Assembly: GCF_051014685.1 (NCBI RefSeq) | Contig: NW_027478888.1 | Location: 310,001-374,000, forward strand | Length of the DNA stretch: 64,000 nucleotides | Reading direction: 5' to 3' | From: Ptiloglossa arizonensis | Taxonomy: Eukaryota > Arthropoda > Insecta > Hymenoptera > Colletidae | Part shown: piece by piece, positions 11,256-23,766 of the stretch | Numbering within the stretch: the stretch's first letter is position 1 | Layout of the letters: the number at the start of each line of letters is the position of its first letter | The notes under the pieces: model-generated | Told to the model about the DNA's origin: nothing | The model's database searches: none | What the model saw: only the letters and a program-made list of their open reading frames with translations | Made by a program: the position numbers and the translations under genes

Positions 11256-11339
11256 GCCCCATTACAACGGTATGAGTAGTTTTCCCCTAGACCGTTCTAG
11301 TTATTCGTTTCGAGCATCAGAACTGCGAAAATTTGGAGT

Positions 11340-12400
11340 TTCTCAAGCGTTTCTTACTTCAAAACTGCCATATCTCGCGAACGGATTGACCAATCCGCAA
11401 AGTTTCTGTTGCATCTGAAAGTAGAAACTAGCCCCATTACAACGGTATGAGTAGTTTTCCCCTAGACCGTTCTAGTTATTCATTTCGAGCGTCAGAACTG
11501 CGAAAATTTGGAGCTTCTCAAGCGTTTCTTACCTCAAAACTGCCATATCTCGCGAACGGATTGACCAATCCGCAAAGTTTCTGTTGCATCTGAAAGTAGA
11601 AACTAGCCCCATTACAACGGTATGAGTAGTTTTCCCCTAGACCGTTCTAGTTATTCGTTTCGAGCATCAGAACTGCGAAAATTTGGAGTTTCTCAAGCGT
11701 TTCATACCTCAAAACTGCCATATCTCGCGAACGGATTGACCAATCCGCAAAGTTTCTGTTGCATCTGAAAGTAGAAACTCGCCCCATTACAACGGTATAA
11801 GTAGTTATCCCCTAGGCCGTTCTAGTTATTCGTTTCGAGCATCAGAACTGCGAAAATTTGGAGTTTCTCAAGCGTTTCTTACCCCAAAACTGCCATATCT
11901 CGCGAACGGATTGACAAATCCGCAAAGTTTCTGTTGCATCTGAAAGTAGAAACTAGCCCCATTACATCGGTATGAGTAGTTTTCCCCTAGACCGTTCTAG
12001 TTATTCGTTTCGAGCATCAGAACTGCGAAAATTTGGAGTTTCTCAAGCGTTTCTTACCTCAAAACTGCCATATCTCGCGAACGGATTGACCAATCCGCAA
12101 AGTTTCTGTTGCATCTGAAAGTAGAAACTCGCCCCATTACAACGGTATAAGTAGTTTTCCCCTAGACCGGTCTAGTTATTCGTTTCGAGCATCAGAACTG
12201 CGAAAATTTGGAGTTTCTCAAGCGTTTCTTACTTCAAAACTGCCATATCTCGCGAACGGATTGACCAATCCGCAAAGTTTCTGTTGCATCTGAAAGTAGA
12301 AACTAGCCCCATTACAACGGTATGAGTAGTTTTCCCCTAGACCGTTCTAGTTATTCGTTTCGAGCATCAGAACTGCGAAAATTTGGAGTTTCTCAAGCGT
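11340..12400. repeat. Block copy b1 (partner 13,615-14,675; offset 2,275 bp = 13 monomers)
   Basis: Shared private marks include ACTTCAAAAC, CATTTCGAGCGTC followed by GAGCTTCTC (about 11,480 and 13,755), GACAAATCC (11,914 and 14,189) and CATCGG in the same monomer. Similarity ends where one copy has TTCATACCTC then CCAGCCCC and the other TTCTTACCTC then CCATGAGAAC. The block is about 1.06 kb. Confidence 0.8.
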
Positions 12401-13614
12401 TTCATACCTCAAAACTGCCATATCTCGCGAACGGATTGACCAATCCGCAAAGTTTCTGTTGCATCTGAAAGTAGAAACCAGCCCCATTACATCGGTATGA
12501 GTAGTTTTCCCCTAGACCGTTCTAGTTATTCGTTTCGAGCATCAGAACTGCGAAAATTTGGAGTTTCTCAAGCGTTTCTTACCTCAAAACTGCCATATCT
12601 CGCGAACGGATTGACCAATCCGCAAAGTTTCTGTTGCATCTGAAAGTAGAAACTAGCCCCATGAGAACGGTATGAGTAGTTTTCCCCTAGACCGTTCTAG
12701 TTATTCGTTTCGAGCATCAGAACTGCGAAAATTTGGAGTTTCTCAAGCGTTTCATACCTCAAAACTGCCATATCTCGCGAACGGATTGACCAATCCGCAA
12801 AGTTTCTGTTGCATCTGAAAGTAGAAACTCGCCCCATTACAACGGTATAAGTAGTTATCCCCTAGGCCGTTCTAGTTATTCGTTTCGAGCATCAGAACTG
12901 CGAATATTTGGAGTTTCTCAAGCGTTTCTTACCCCAAAACTGCCATATCTCGCGAACGGATCGACCAATCCGCAAAATTTCTCTTGCATCTGAAAGTAGT
13001 AACTCGCCCCATTACAACGGTATGAGTAGTTTTCCCCTAGGCCGTTCTAGTTATTCGTTTCGAGCCTCAGAACTGCGAAAATTTGGAGTTTCTCAAGCGT
13101 TTCTTACCTCAAAACTGCCATATCTCGCGAACGGATTGACCAATCCGCAAAGTTTCTGTTGCATCTGAAAGTAGAAACTCGCCCCATTACAACGGTATGA
13201 GTAGTTTTCCCCTAGACCGGTCTAGTTATTCGTTTCGAGCATCAGAACTGCGATAATTTGGAGTTTCTCAAGCGTTTCTTACCTCAAAACTGCCATATCT
13301 CGCGAACGGATTGACCAATCCGCAAAGTTTCTGTTGCATCTGAAAGTAGAAACTAGCCCCATTACAACGGTATGAGTAGTTTTCCCCTAGACCGTTCTAG
13401 TTATTCGTTTCGAGCATCAGAACTGCGAAAATTTGGAGTTTCTCAAGCGTTTCTTACCTCAAAACTGCCATATCTCGCGAACGGATTGACCAATCCGCAA
13501 AGTTTCTGTTGCATCTGAAAGTAGAAACTAGCCCCATTACAACAGTATGAGTAGTTTTCCCCTAGACCGTTCTAGTTATTCGTTTCGATCATCAGAACTG
13601 CGAAAATTTGGAGT

Positions 13615-14675
13615 TTCTCAAGCGTTTCTTACTTCAAAACTGCCATATCTCGCGAACGGATTGACCAATCCGCAAAGTTTCTGTTGCATCTGAAAGTAGA
13701 AACTAGCCCCATTACAACGGTATGAGTAGTTTTCCCCTAGACCGTTCTAGTTATTCATTTCGAGCGTCAGAACTGCGAAAATTTGGAGCTTCTCAAGCGT
13801 TTCTTACCTCAAAACTGCCATATCTCGCGAACGGATTGACCAATCCGCAAAGTTTCTGTTGCATCTGAAAGTAGAAACTAGCCCCATTACAACGGTATGA
13901 GTAGTTTTCCCCTAGACCGTTCTAGTTATTCGTTTCGAGCATCAGAACTGCGAAAATTTGGAGTTTCTCAAGCGTTTCATACCTCAAAACTGCCATATCT
14001 CGCGAACGGATTGACCAATCCGCAAAGTTTCTGTTGCATCTGAAAGTAGAAACTCGCCCCATTACAACGGTATAAGTAGTTATCCCCTAGGCCGTTCTAG
14101 TTATTCGTTTCGAGCATCAGAACTGCGAAAATTTGGAGTTTCTCAAGCGTTTCTTACCCCAAAACTGCCATATCTCGCGAACGGATTGACAAATCCGCAA
14201 AGTTTCTGTTGCATCTGAAAGTAGAAACTAGCACCATTACATCGGTATGAGTAGTTTTCCCCTAGACCGTTCTAGTTATTCGTTTCGAGCATCAGAACTG
14301 CGAAAATTTGGAGTTTCTCAAGCGTTTCTTACCTCAAAACTGCCATATCTCGCGAACGGATTGACCAATCCGCAAAGTTTCTGTTGCATCTGAAAGTAGA
14401 AACTCGCCCCATTACAACGGTATGAGTAGTTTTCCCCTAGACCGGTCTAGTTATTCGTTTCGAGCATCAGAACTGCGAAAATTTGGAGTTTCTCAAGCGT
14501 TTCTTACTTCAAAACTGCCATATCTCGCGAACGGATTGACCAATCCGCAAAGTTTCTGTTGCATCTGAAAGTAGAAACTAGCCCCATTACAACGGTATGA
14601 GTAGTTTTCCCCTAGACCGTTCTAGTTATTCGTTTCGAGCATCAGAACTGCGAAAATTTGGAGTTTCTCAAGCGT
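13615..14675. repeat. Block copy b2 (partner 11,340-12,400)
   Basis: This copy lies 2,275 bp downstream of b1 and shows the same ordered set of private substitutions, with few later changes such as GCACC for GCCCC at about 14,232 and TATGAG for TATAAG at 14,420. Confidence 0.8.
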
Positions 14676-15050
14676 TTCTTACCTCAAAACTGCCATATCT
14701 CGCGAACGGATTGACCAATCCGCAAAGTTTCTGTTGCATCTGAAAGTAGAAACTAGCCCCATGAGAACGGTATGAGTAGTTTTCCCCTAGACCGTTCTAG
14801 TTATTCGTTTCGAGCATCAGAACTGCGAAAATTTGGAGTTTCTCAAGCGTTTCTTACCTCAAAACTGCCATATCTCGCGAACGGATTGACCAATCCGCAA
14901 AGTTTCTGTTGCATCTGAAAGTAGAAACTAGCCCCATTACAACGGTATGAGTAGTTTTCCCCTAGGCCGTTCTAGTTATTCGTTTCGAGCATCAGAACTG
15001 CGAAAATTTGGAGTTTCTCAAGCGTTTCATACCTCAAAACTGCCATATCT

Positions 15051-18000
15051 CGCGAACGGATTGACCAATCCGCAAAGTTTCTGTTGCATCTGAAAGTAGA
15101 AACTCGCCCCATTACAACGGTATAAGTAGTTATCCCCTAGGCCGTTCTAGTTATTCGTTTCGAGCATCAGAACTGCGAAAATTTGGAGTTTCTCAAGCGT
15201 TTCTTACCCCAAAACTGCCATATCTCGCGAACGGATCGACCAATCCGCAAAATTTCTCTTGCTTCTGAAAGTAGTAACTCGCCCCATTACAACGGTATGA
15301 GTAGTTTTCCCCTAGACCGGTCTAGTTATTCGTTTCGAGCATCAGAACTGCGAAAATTTGGAGTTTCTCAAGCGTTTCTTACCTCAAAACTGCCATATCT
15401 CGCGAACGGATTGACCAATCCGCAAAGTTTCTGTTGCATCTGAAAGTAGAAACTAGCCCCATTACAACGGTATGAGTAGTTTTCCCCTAGACCGTTCTAG
15501 TTATTCGTTTCGAGCATCAGAACTGCGAAAATTTGGAGTTTCTCAAGCGTTTCATACCTCAAAACTGCCATATCTCGCGAACGGATTGACCAATCCGCAA
15601 AGTTTCTGTTGCATCTGAAAGTAGAAACTAGCCCCATTACAACGGTATGAGTAGTTTTCCCCTAGACCGTTCTAGTTATTCGTTTCGAGCATCAGAACTG
15701 CGAAAATTTGGAGTTTCTCAAGCGTTTCATACCTCAAAACTGCCATATCTCGCGAACGGATTGACCAATCCGCAAAGTTTCTGTTGCATCTGAAAGTAGA
15801 AACTCGCCCCATTACAACGGTATAAGTAGTTATCCCCTAGGCCGTTCTAGTTATTCGTTTCGAGCATCAGAACTGCGAAAATTTGGAGTTTCTCAAGCGT
15901 TTCTTACCCCAAAACTGCCATATCTCGCGAACGGATCGACCAATCCGCAAAATTTCTCTTGCATCTGAAAGTAGTAACTCGCCCCATTACAACGGTATGA
16001 GTAGTTTTCCCCTAGGCCGTTCTAGTTATTCGTTTCGAGCCTCAGAACTGCGAAAATTTGGAGTTTCTCAAGCGTTTCTTACCTCAAAACTGCCATATCT
16101 CGCGAACGGATTGACCAATCCGCAAAGTTTCTGTTGCATCTGAAAGTAGAAGCTCGCCCCATTACAACGGTATGAGTAGTTTTCCCCTAGACCGGTCTAG
16201 TTATTCGTTTCGAGCATCAGAACTGCGAAAATTTGGAGTTTCTCAAGCGTTTCTTACCTCAAAACTGCCATATCTCGCGAACGGATTGACCAATCCGCAA
16301 AGTTTCTGTTGCATCTGAAAGTAGAAACTAGCCCCATTACAACGGTATGAGTAGTTTTCCCATAGACCGTTCTAGTTATTCGTTTCGAGCATCAGAACTG
16401 CGAAAATTTGGAGTTTCTCAAGCGTTTCTTACCTCAAAACTGCCATATCTCGCGAACGGATTGACCAATCCGCAAAGTTTCTGTTGCATCTGAAAGTAGA
16501 AACTAGCCCCATTACAACGGTATGAGTAGTTTTCCCCTAGACCGTTCTAGTTATTCGTTTCGAGCATCAGAACTGCGAAAATTTGGAGTTTCTCAAGCGT
16601 TTCATACCTCAAAACTGCCATATCTCGCGAACGGATTGACCAATCCGCAAAGTTTCTGTTGCATCTGAAAGTAGAAACTCGCCCCATTACAACGGTATAA
16701 GTAGTTATCCCCTAGGCCGTTCTAGTTATTCGTTTCGAGCATCAGAACTGCGAAAATTTGGAGTTTCTCAAGCGTTTCTTACCCCAAAACTGCCATATCT
16801 CGCGAACGGATCGACCAATCCGCAAAATTTCTCTTGCATCTGAAAGTAGTAACTCGCCCCATTACAACGGTATGAGTAGTTTTCCCCTAGGCCGTTCTAG
16901 TTATTCGTTTCGAGCCTCAGAACTGCGAAAATTTGGAGTTTCTCAAGCGTTTCTTACCTCAAAACTGCCATATCTCGCGAACGGATTGACCAATCCGCAA
17001 AGTTTCTGTTGCATCTGAAAGTAGAAACTAGCCCCATGAGAACGGTATGAGTAGTTTTCCCCTAGACCGTTCTAGTTATTCGTTTCGAGCATCAGAACTG
17101 CGAAAATTTGGAGTTTCTCAAGCGTTTCTTACCTCAAAACTGCCATATCTCGCGAACGGATTGACCAATCCGCAAAGTTTCTGTTGCATCTGAAAGTAGA
17201 AACTAGCCCCATTACAACGGTATGAGTAGTTTTCCCCTAGACCGTTCTAGTTATTCGTTTCGAGCATCAGAACTGCGAAAATTTGGAGTTTCTCAAGCGT
17301 TTCATACCTCAAAACTGCCATATCTCGCGAACGGATTGACCAATCCGCAAAGTTTCTGTTGCATCTGAAAGTAGAAACTCGCCCCATTACAACGGTATAA
17401 GTAGTTATCCCCTAGGCCGTTCTAGTTATTCGTTTCGAGCATCAGAACTGCGAAAATTTGGAGTTTCTCAAGCGTTTCTTACCCCAAAACTGCCATATCT
17501 CGCGAACGGATCGACCAATCCGCAAAATTTCTCTTGCTTCTGAAAGTAGTAACTCGCCCCATTACAACGGTATGAGTAGTTTTCCCCTAGGCCGTTCTAG
17601 TTATTCGTTTCGCGCCTCAGAACTGCGAAAATTTGGAGTTTCTCAAGCGTTTCTTACCTCAAAACTGCCATATCTCGCGAACGGATTGACCAATCCGCAA
17701 AGTTTCTGTTGCATCTGAAAGTAGAAACTAGCCCCATGAGAACGGTATGAGTAGTTTTCCCCTAGACCGTTCTAGTTATTCGTTTCGAGCATCAGAACTG
17801 CGAAAATTTGGAGTTTCTCAAGCGTTTCTTACCTCAAAACTGCCATATCTCGCGAACGGATTGACCAATCCGCAAAGTTTCTGTTGCATCTGAAAGTAGA
17901 AACTAGCCCCATTACAACGGTATGAGTAGTTTTCCCCTAGACCGTTCTAGTTATTCGTTTCGAGCATCAGAACTGCGAAAATTTGGAGTTTCTCAAGCGT

Positions 18001-20650
18001 TTCATACCTCAAAACTGCCATATCTCGCGAACGGATTGACCAATCCGCAAAGTTTCTGTTGCATCTGAAAGTAGAAACTCGCCCCATTACAACGGTATAA
18101 GTAGTTATCCCCTAGGCCGTTCTAGTTATTCGTTTCGAGCATCAGAACTGCGAAAATTTGGAGTTTCTCAAGTGTTTCTTACCCCAAAACTGCCATATCT
18201 CGCGAACGGATCGACCAATCCGCAAAATTTCTCTTGCATCTGAAAGTAGTAACTCGCCCCATTACAACGGTATGAGTAGTTTTCCCCTAGGCCGTTCTAG
18301 TTATTCGTTTCGAGCCTCAGAACTGCGAAAATTTGGAGTTTCTCAAGCGTTTCTTACCTCAAAACTGCCATATCTCGCGAACGGATTGACCAATCCGCAA
18401 AGTTTCTGTTGCATCTGAAAGTAGAAGCTCGCCCCATTACAACGGTATGAGTAGTTTTCCCCTAGACCGGTCTAGTTATTCGTTTCGAGCATCAGAACTG
18501 CGAAAATTTGGAGTTTCTCAAGCGTTTCTTACCTCAAAACTGCCATATCTCGCGAACGGATTGACCAATCCGCAAAGTTTCTGCTGCATCTGAAAGTAGA
18601 AACTAGCCCCATTACAACGGTATGAGTAGTTTTCCCATAGACCGTTCTAGTTATTCGTTTCGAGCATCAGAACTGCGAAAATTTGGAGTTTCTCAAGCGT
18701 TTCTTACCTCAAAACTGCCATATCTCGCGAACGGATTGACCAATCCGCAAAGTTTCTGTTGCATCTGAAAGTAGAAACTAGCCCCATTACAACGGTATGA
18801 GTAGTTTTCCCCTAGACCGTTCTAGTTATTCGTTTCGAGCATCAGAACTGCGAAAATTTGGAGTTTCTCAAGCGTTTCATACCTCAAAACTGCCATATCT
18901 CGCGAACGGATTGACCAATCCGCAAAGTTTCTGTTGCATCTGAAAGTAGAAACTCGCCCCATTACAACGGTATAAGTAGTTATCCCCTAGGCCGTTCTAG
19001 TTATTCGTTTCGAGCATCAGAACTGCGAAAATTTGGAGTTTCTCAAGCGTTTCTTACCCCAAAACTGCCATATCTCGCGAACGGATCGACCAATCCGCAA
19101 AATTTCTCTTGCATCTGAAAGTAGTAACTCGCCCCATTACAACGGTATGAGTAGTTTTCCCCTAGGCCGTTCTAGTTATTCGTTTCGAGCCTCAGAACTG
19201 CGAAAATTTGGAGTTTCTCAAGCGTTTCTTACCTCAAAACTGCCATATCTCGCGAACGGATTGACCAATCCGCAAAGTTTCTGTTGCATCTGAAAGTAGA
19301 AACTAGCCCCATTACATCGGTATGAGTAGTTTTCCCCTAGACCGTTCTAGTTATTCGTTTCGAGCATCAGAACTGCGAAAATTTGGAGTTTCTCAAGCGT
19401 TTCTTACCTCAAAACTGCCATATCTCGCGAACGGATTGACCAATCCGCAAAGTTTCTGTTGCATCTGAAAGTAGAAACTAGCCCCATGAGAACGGTATGA
19501 GTAGTTTTCCCCTAGACCGTTCTAGTTATTCGTTTCGAGCATCAGAACTGCGAAAATTTGGAGTTTCTCAAGCGTTTCTTACCTCAAAACTGCCATATCT
19601 CGCGAACGGATTGACCAATCCGCAATGTTTCTGTTGCATCTGAAAGTAGAAACTAGCCCCATTACAACGGTATGAGTAGTTTTCCCCTAGACCGTTCTAG
19701 TTATTCGTTTCGAGCATCAGAACTGCGAAAATTTGGAGTTTCTCAAGGGTTTCATACCTCAAAACTGCCATATCTCGCGAACGGATTGACCAATCCGCAA
19801 AGTTTCTGTTGCATCTGAAAGTAGAAACTCGCCCCATTACAACGGTATAAGTAGTTATCCCCTAGGCCGTTCTAGTTATTCGTTTCGAGCATCAGAACTG
19901 CGAAAATTTGGAGTTTCTCAAGCGTTTCTTACCCCAAAACTGCCATATTTCGCGAACGGATCGACCAATCCGCAAAATTTCTCTTGCATCTGAAAGTAGT
20001 AACTCGCCCCATTACAACGGTATGAGTAGTTTTCCCCTAGGCCGTTCTAGTTATTCGTTTCGAGCCTCAGAACTGCGAAAATTTGGAGATTCTCAAGCGT
20101 TTCTTACCTCAAAACTGCCATATCTAGCGAACGGATTGACCAATCCGCAAAGTTTCTGTTGCATCTGCAAGTAGAAACTCGCCCCATTACAACGGTATGA
20201 GTAGTTTTCCCCTAGACCGGTCTAGTTATTCGTTTCGAGCATCAGAACTGCGAAAATTTGGAGTTTCTCAAGCGTTTCTTACCTCAAAACTGCCATATCT
20301 CGCGAACGGATTGACCAATCCGCAAAGTTTCTGTTGCATCTGAAAGTAGAAACTAGCCCCATTACAACGGTATGAGTAGTTTTCCCATAGACCGTTCTAG
20401 TTATTCGTTTCGAGCATCAGAACTGCGAAAATTTGGAGTTTCTCAAGCGTTTCTTACCTCAAAACTGCCATATCTCGCGAACGGATTGACCAATCCGCAA
20501 AGTTTCTGTTGCATCTGAAAGTAGAAACAAGCCCCATTACAACAGTATGAGTAGTTTTCCCCTAGACCGTTCTAGTTATTCGTTTCGATCATCAGAACTG
20601 CGAAAATTTGGAGTTTCTCAAGCGTTTCTTACCTCAAAACTGCCATATCT
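15051..20650. repeat. 4- and 5-monomer higher-order repeat with C-R core
   Basis: Units begin with a C monomer at 15,051, 15,751, 16,626, 17,326, 18,026, 18,901 and 19,776, each followed by an R monomer, so unit lengths are 700, 875, 700, 700, 875, 875 and 875 bp. Five-monomer units at 15,751 and 18,026 read C, R, P (AAGCTCG), N with CCCATAGACC, N with TTCATACCTC. Four-monomer units at 16,626 and 17,326 read C, R, M (CCATGAGAAC), N with TTCATACCTC. The 18,901 unit has C, R, CATCGG, M, N. Lengths thus alternate by whole monomers around a constant C-R start. Confidence 0.85.
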
Positions 20651-20904
20651 CGCGAACGGATTGACCAATCCGCAAAGTTTCTGTTGCATCTGAAAGTAGA
20701 AACTAGCCCCATTACAACGGTATGAGTAGTTTTCCCCTAGACCGTTCTAGTTATTCGTTTCGAGCATCAGAACTGCGAAAATTTGGAGTTTCTCAAGCGT
20801 TTCTTACCTCAAAACTGCCATATCTCGCGAACGGATTGACCAATCCGCAATGTTTCTGTTGCATCTGAAAGTAGAAACTCGCCCCATTACAACGGTATGA
20901 GTAG

Positions 20905-20912
20905 TTTGACCC
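20905..20912. other. Single-base insertion shifting monomer phase
   Basis: GTAGTTTGACCCCTAG replaces the usual GTAGTTTTCCCCTAG, adding one base; this monomer is 176 bp. Phase before is 1 mod 175 and after is 2 mod 175. It is the only such event in family A visible as a net shift. Confidence 0.9.
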
Positions 20913-21316
20913 CTAGACCGGTCTAGTTATTCGTTTCGAGCATCAGAACTGCGAAAATTTGGTGTTTCTCAAGCGTTTCTTACCTCAAAACTGCCATATC
21001 TCGCGAACGGATTGACCAATCCGCATAGTTTCTGTTGCATCTGAAAGTAGAAACTAGCCCCATTACAACGGTATGAGTAGTTTTCCCCTAGACCGTTCTA
21101 GTTATTCGTTTCGAGCATCAGAACTGCGAAAATTTGGAGTTTCTCAAGCGTTTCTTACCTCAAAACTGCCATATCTCGCGAACGGATTGACCAATCCGCA
21201 AAGTTTCTGTTGCATCTGAAAGTAGAAACTAGCCCCATTACAACGGTATGAGTAGTTTTCCCCTAGACCGTTCTAGTTATTCATTTCGAGCGTCAGAACT
21301 GCGAAAATTTGGAGCT

Positions 21317-23515
21317 TCTCAAGCGTTTCTTACCTCAAAACTGCCATATCTCGCGAACGGATTGACCAATCCGCAAAGTTTCTGTTGCATCTGAAAGTAG
21401 AAACTAGCCCCATTACAACGGTATGAGTAGTTTTCCCCTAGACCGTTCTAGTTATTCGTTTCGAGCATCAGAACTGCGAAAATTTGGAGTTTCTCAAGCG
21501 TTTCTTACCTCAAAACTGGCATATCTCGCGAACGGATTGACCAATCCGCAAAGTTTCTGTTGCATCTGAAAGTAGAAACTAGCCCCATTGCAACGGTATG
21601 AGTAGTTTTCCCCTAGACCGTTCTAGTTATTCGTTTCGAGCATCAGAACTGCGAAAATTTGGAGTTTCTCAAGCGTTTCTTACTTCAAAACTGCCATATC
21701 TCGCGAACGGACTGACCAATCCGCAAAGTTTCTGTTGCATCTGAAAGTAGAAACTAGCTCCATTACAACGGTATGAGTAGTTTTCCCCTAGACCGTTCTA
21801 GTTATTCGTTTCGAGCATCAGAACTGCGAAAATTTGGAGTTTCTCAAGCGTTTCTTACCTCAAAACTGCCATATCTCGCGAACGGATTGACCAATCCGCA
21901 AAGTTTCTGTTGCATCTGAAAGTAGAAACTAGCCCCATTACAACGGTATGAGTAGTTTTCCCCTAGACCGTTCTAGTCATTCGTTTCGAGCATCAGAACT
22001 GCGAAAATTTGGAGTTTCTCAAGCGTTTCTTACCTCAAAACTGCCATATCTCGCGAACGGATTGACCAATCCGCAAAGTTTCTGTTGCATCTGAAAGTAG
22101 AAACTAGCCCCATTAGAACGGTATGAGTAGTTTTCCCCTAGGCCGTTCTAGTTATTCGTTTCGAGCATCAGAACTGCGAAAATTTGGAGTTTCTCAAGCG
22201 TTTCTTACCTCAAAACTGCCATATCTCGCGAACGGATTGACCAATCCGCAAAGTTTCTGTTGCATCTGAAAGTAGAAACTAGCCCCATTACAACGGTATG
22301 AGTAGTTTTCCCCTAGACCGTTCTAGTTATTCGTTTCGAGCATCAGAACTGCGAAAATTTGGAGTTTCTCAAGCGTTTCTTACCTCAAAACTGCCATATC
22401 TCGCGAACGGATTGACCAATCCGCAAAGTTTCTGTTGCATCTGAAAGTAGAAACTAGCCCCATTACAACGGTATGAGTAGTTTTCCCCTAGACCGTTCTA
22501 GTTATTCGTTTCGAGCCTCAGAACTGCGAAAATTTGGAGTTTCTCAAGCGTTTCTTACCTCAAAACTGCCATATCTCGCGAACGGATTGACCAATCCGCA
22601 AAGTTTCTGTTGCATCTGAAAGTAGAAACTCGCCCCATTACAACGGTATGAGTAGTTTTCCCCTAGACCGGTCTAGTTATTCGTTTCGAGCATCAGAACT
22701 GCGAAAATTTGGAGTTTCTCAAGCGTTTCTTACCTCAAAACTGCCATATCTCGCGAACGGATTGACCAATCCGCAAAGTTTCTGTTGCATCTGAAAGTAG
22801 AAACTAGCCCCATTACAACGGTATGAGTAGTTTTCCCATAGACCGTTCTAGTTATTCGTTTCGAGCATCAGAACTGCGAAAATTTGGAGTTTCTCAAGCG
22901 TTTCTTACCTCAAAACTGCCATATCTCGCGAACGGATTGACCAATCCGCAAAGTTTCTGTTGCATCTGAAAGTAGAAACTAGCCCCATTACAACGGTATG
23001 AGTAGTTTTCCCCTAGACCGTTCTAGTTATTCGTTTCGAGCATCAGAACTGCGAAAATTTGGAGTTTCTCAAGCGTTTCATACCTCAAAACTGCCATATC
23101 TCGCGAACGGATTGACCAATCCGCAAAGTTTCTGTTGCATCTGAAAGTAGAAACTCGCCCCATTACAACGGTATAAGTAGTTATCCCCTAGGCCGTTCTA
23201 GTTATTCGTTTCGAGCATCAGAACTGCGAAAATTTGGAGTTTCTCAAGCGTTTCTTACCCCAAAACTGCCATATCTCGCGAACGGATCGACCAATCCGCA
23301 AAATTTCTCTTGCATCTGAAAGTAGTAACTCGCCCCATTACAACGGTATGAGTAGTTTTCCCCTAGGCCGTTCTAGTTATTCGTTTCGAGCCTCAGAACT
23401 GCGAAAATTTGGAGTTTCTCAAGCGTTTCTTACCTCAAAACTGCCATATCTCGCGAACGGATTGACCAATCCGCAAAGTTTCTGTTGCATCTGAAAGTAG
23501 AAACTAGCCCCATTA
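21317..23515. repeat. Block copy c1 (partner 23,767-25,965; offset 2,450 bp = 14 monomers)
   Basis: This 2.2-kb block shares CCATTGCAACGG (21,586 and 24,036), CGGACTGACC (about 21,708 and 24,158), AGCTCCATT, CTAGTCATTCG (21,974 and 24,424), CCATTAGAACGG, CCCATAGACC and the C-R pair with its partner. I found only about four differences by eye: CTGGCAT/CTGCCAT, CCATATC/CCACATC, TTTCTG/TTTCCG and TTTCTG/TTCCTG. It appears to be the youngest large duplication in family A. Confidence 0.85.
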
Positions 23516-23766
23516 CAACGGTATGAGTAGTTTTCCCCTAGACCGTTCTAGTTATTCGTTTCGAGCATCAGAACTGCGAAAATTTGGAGTTTCTCAAGCG
23601 TTTCTTACCTCAAAACTGCCATATCTCGCGAACGGATTGACCAATCCGCAAAGTTTCTGTTGCATCTGAAAGTAGAAACTAGCCCCATTACATCGGTATG
23701 AGTAATTTTCCCCTAGACCGTTCTAGTTATTCGTTTCGAGCATCAGAACTGCGAAAATTTGGAGTT

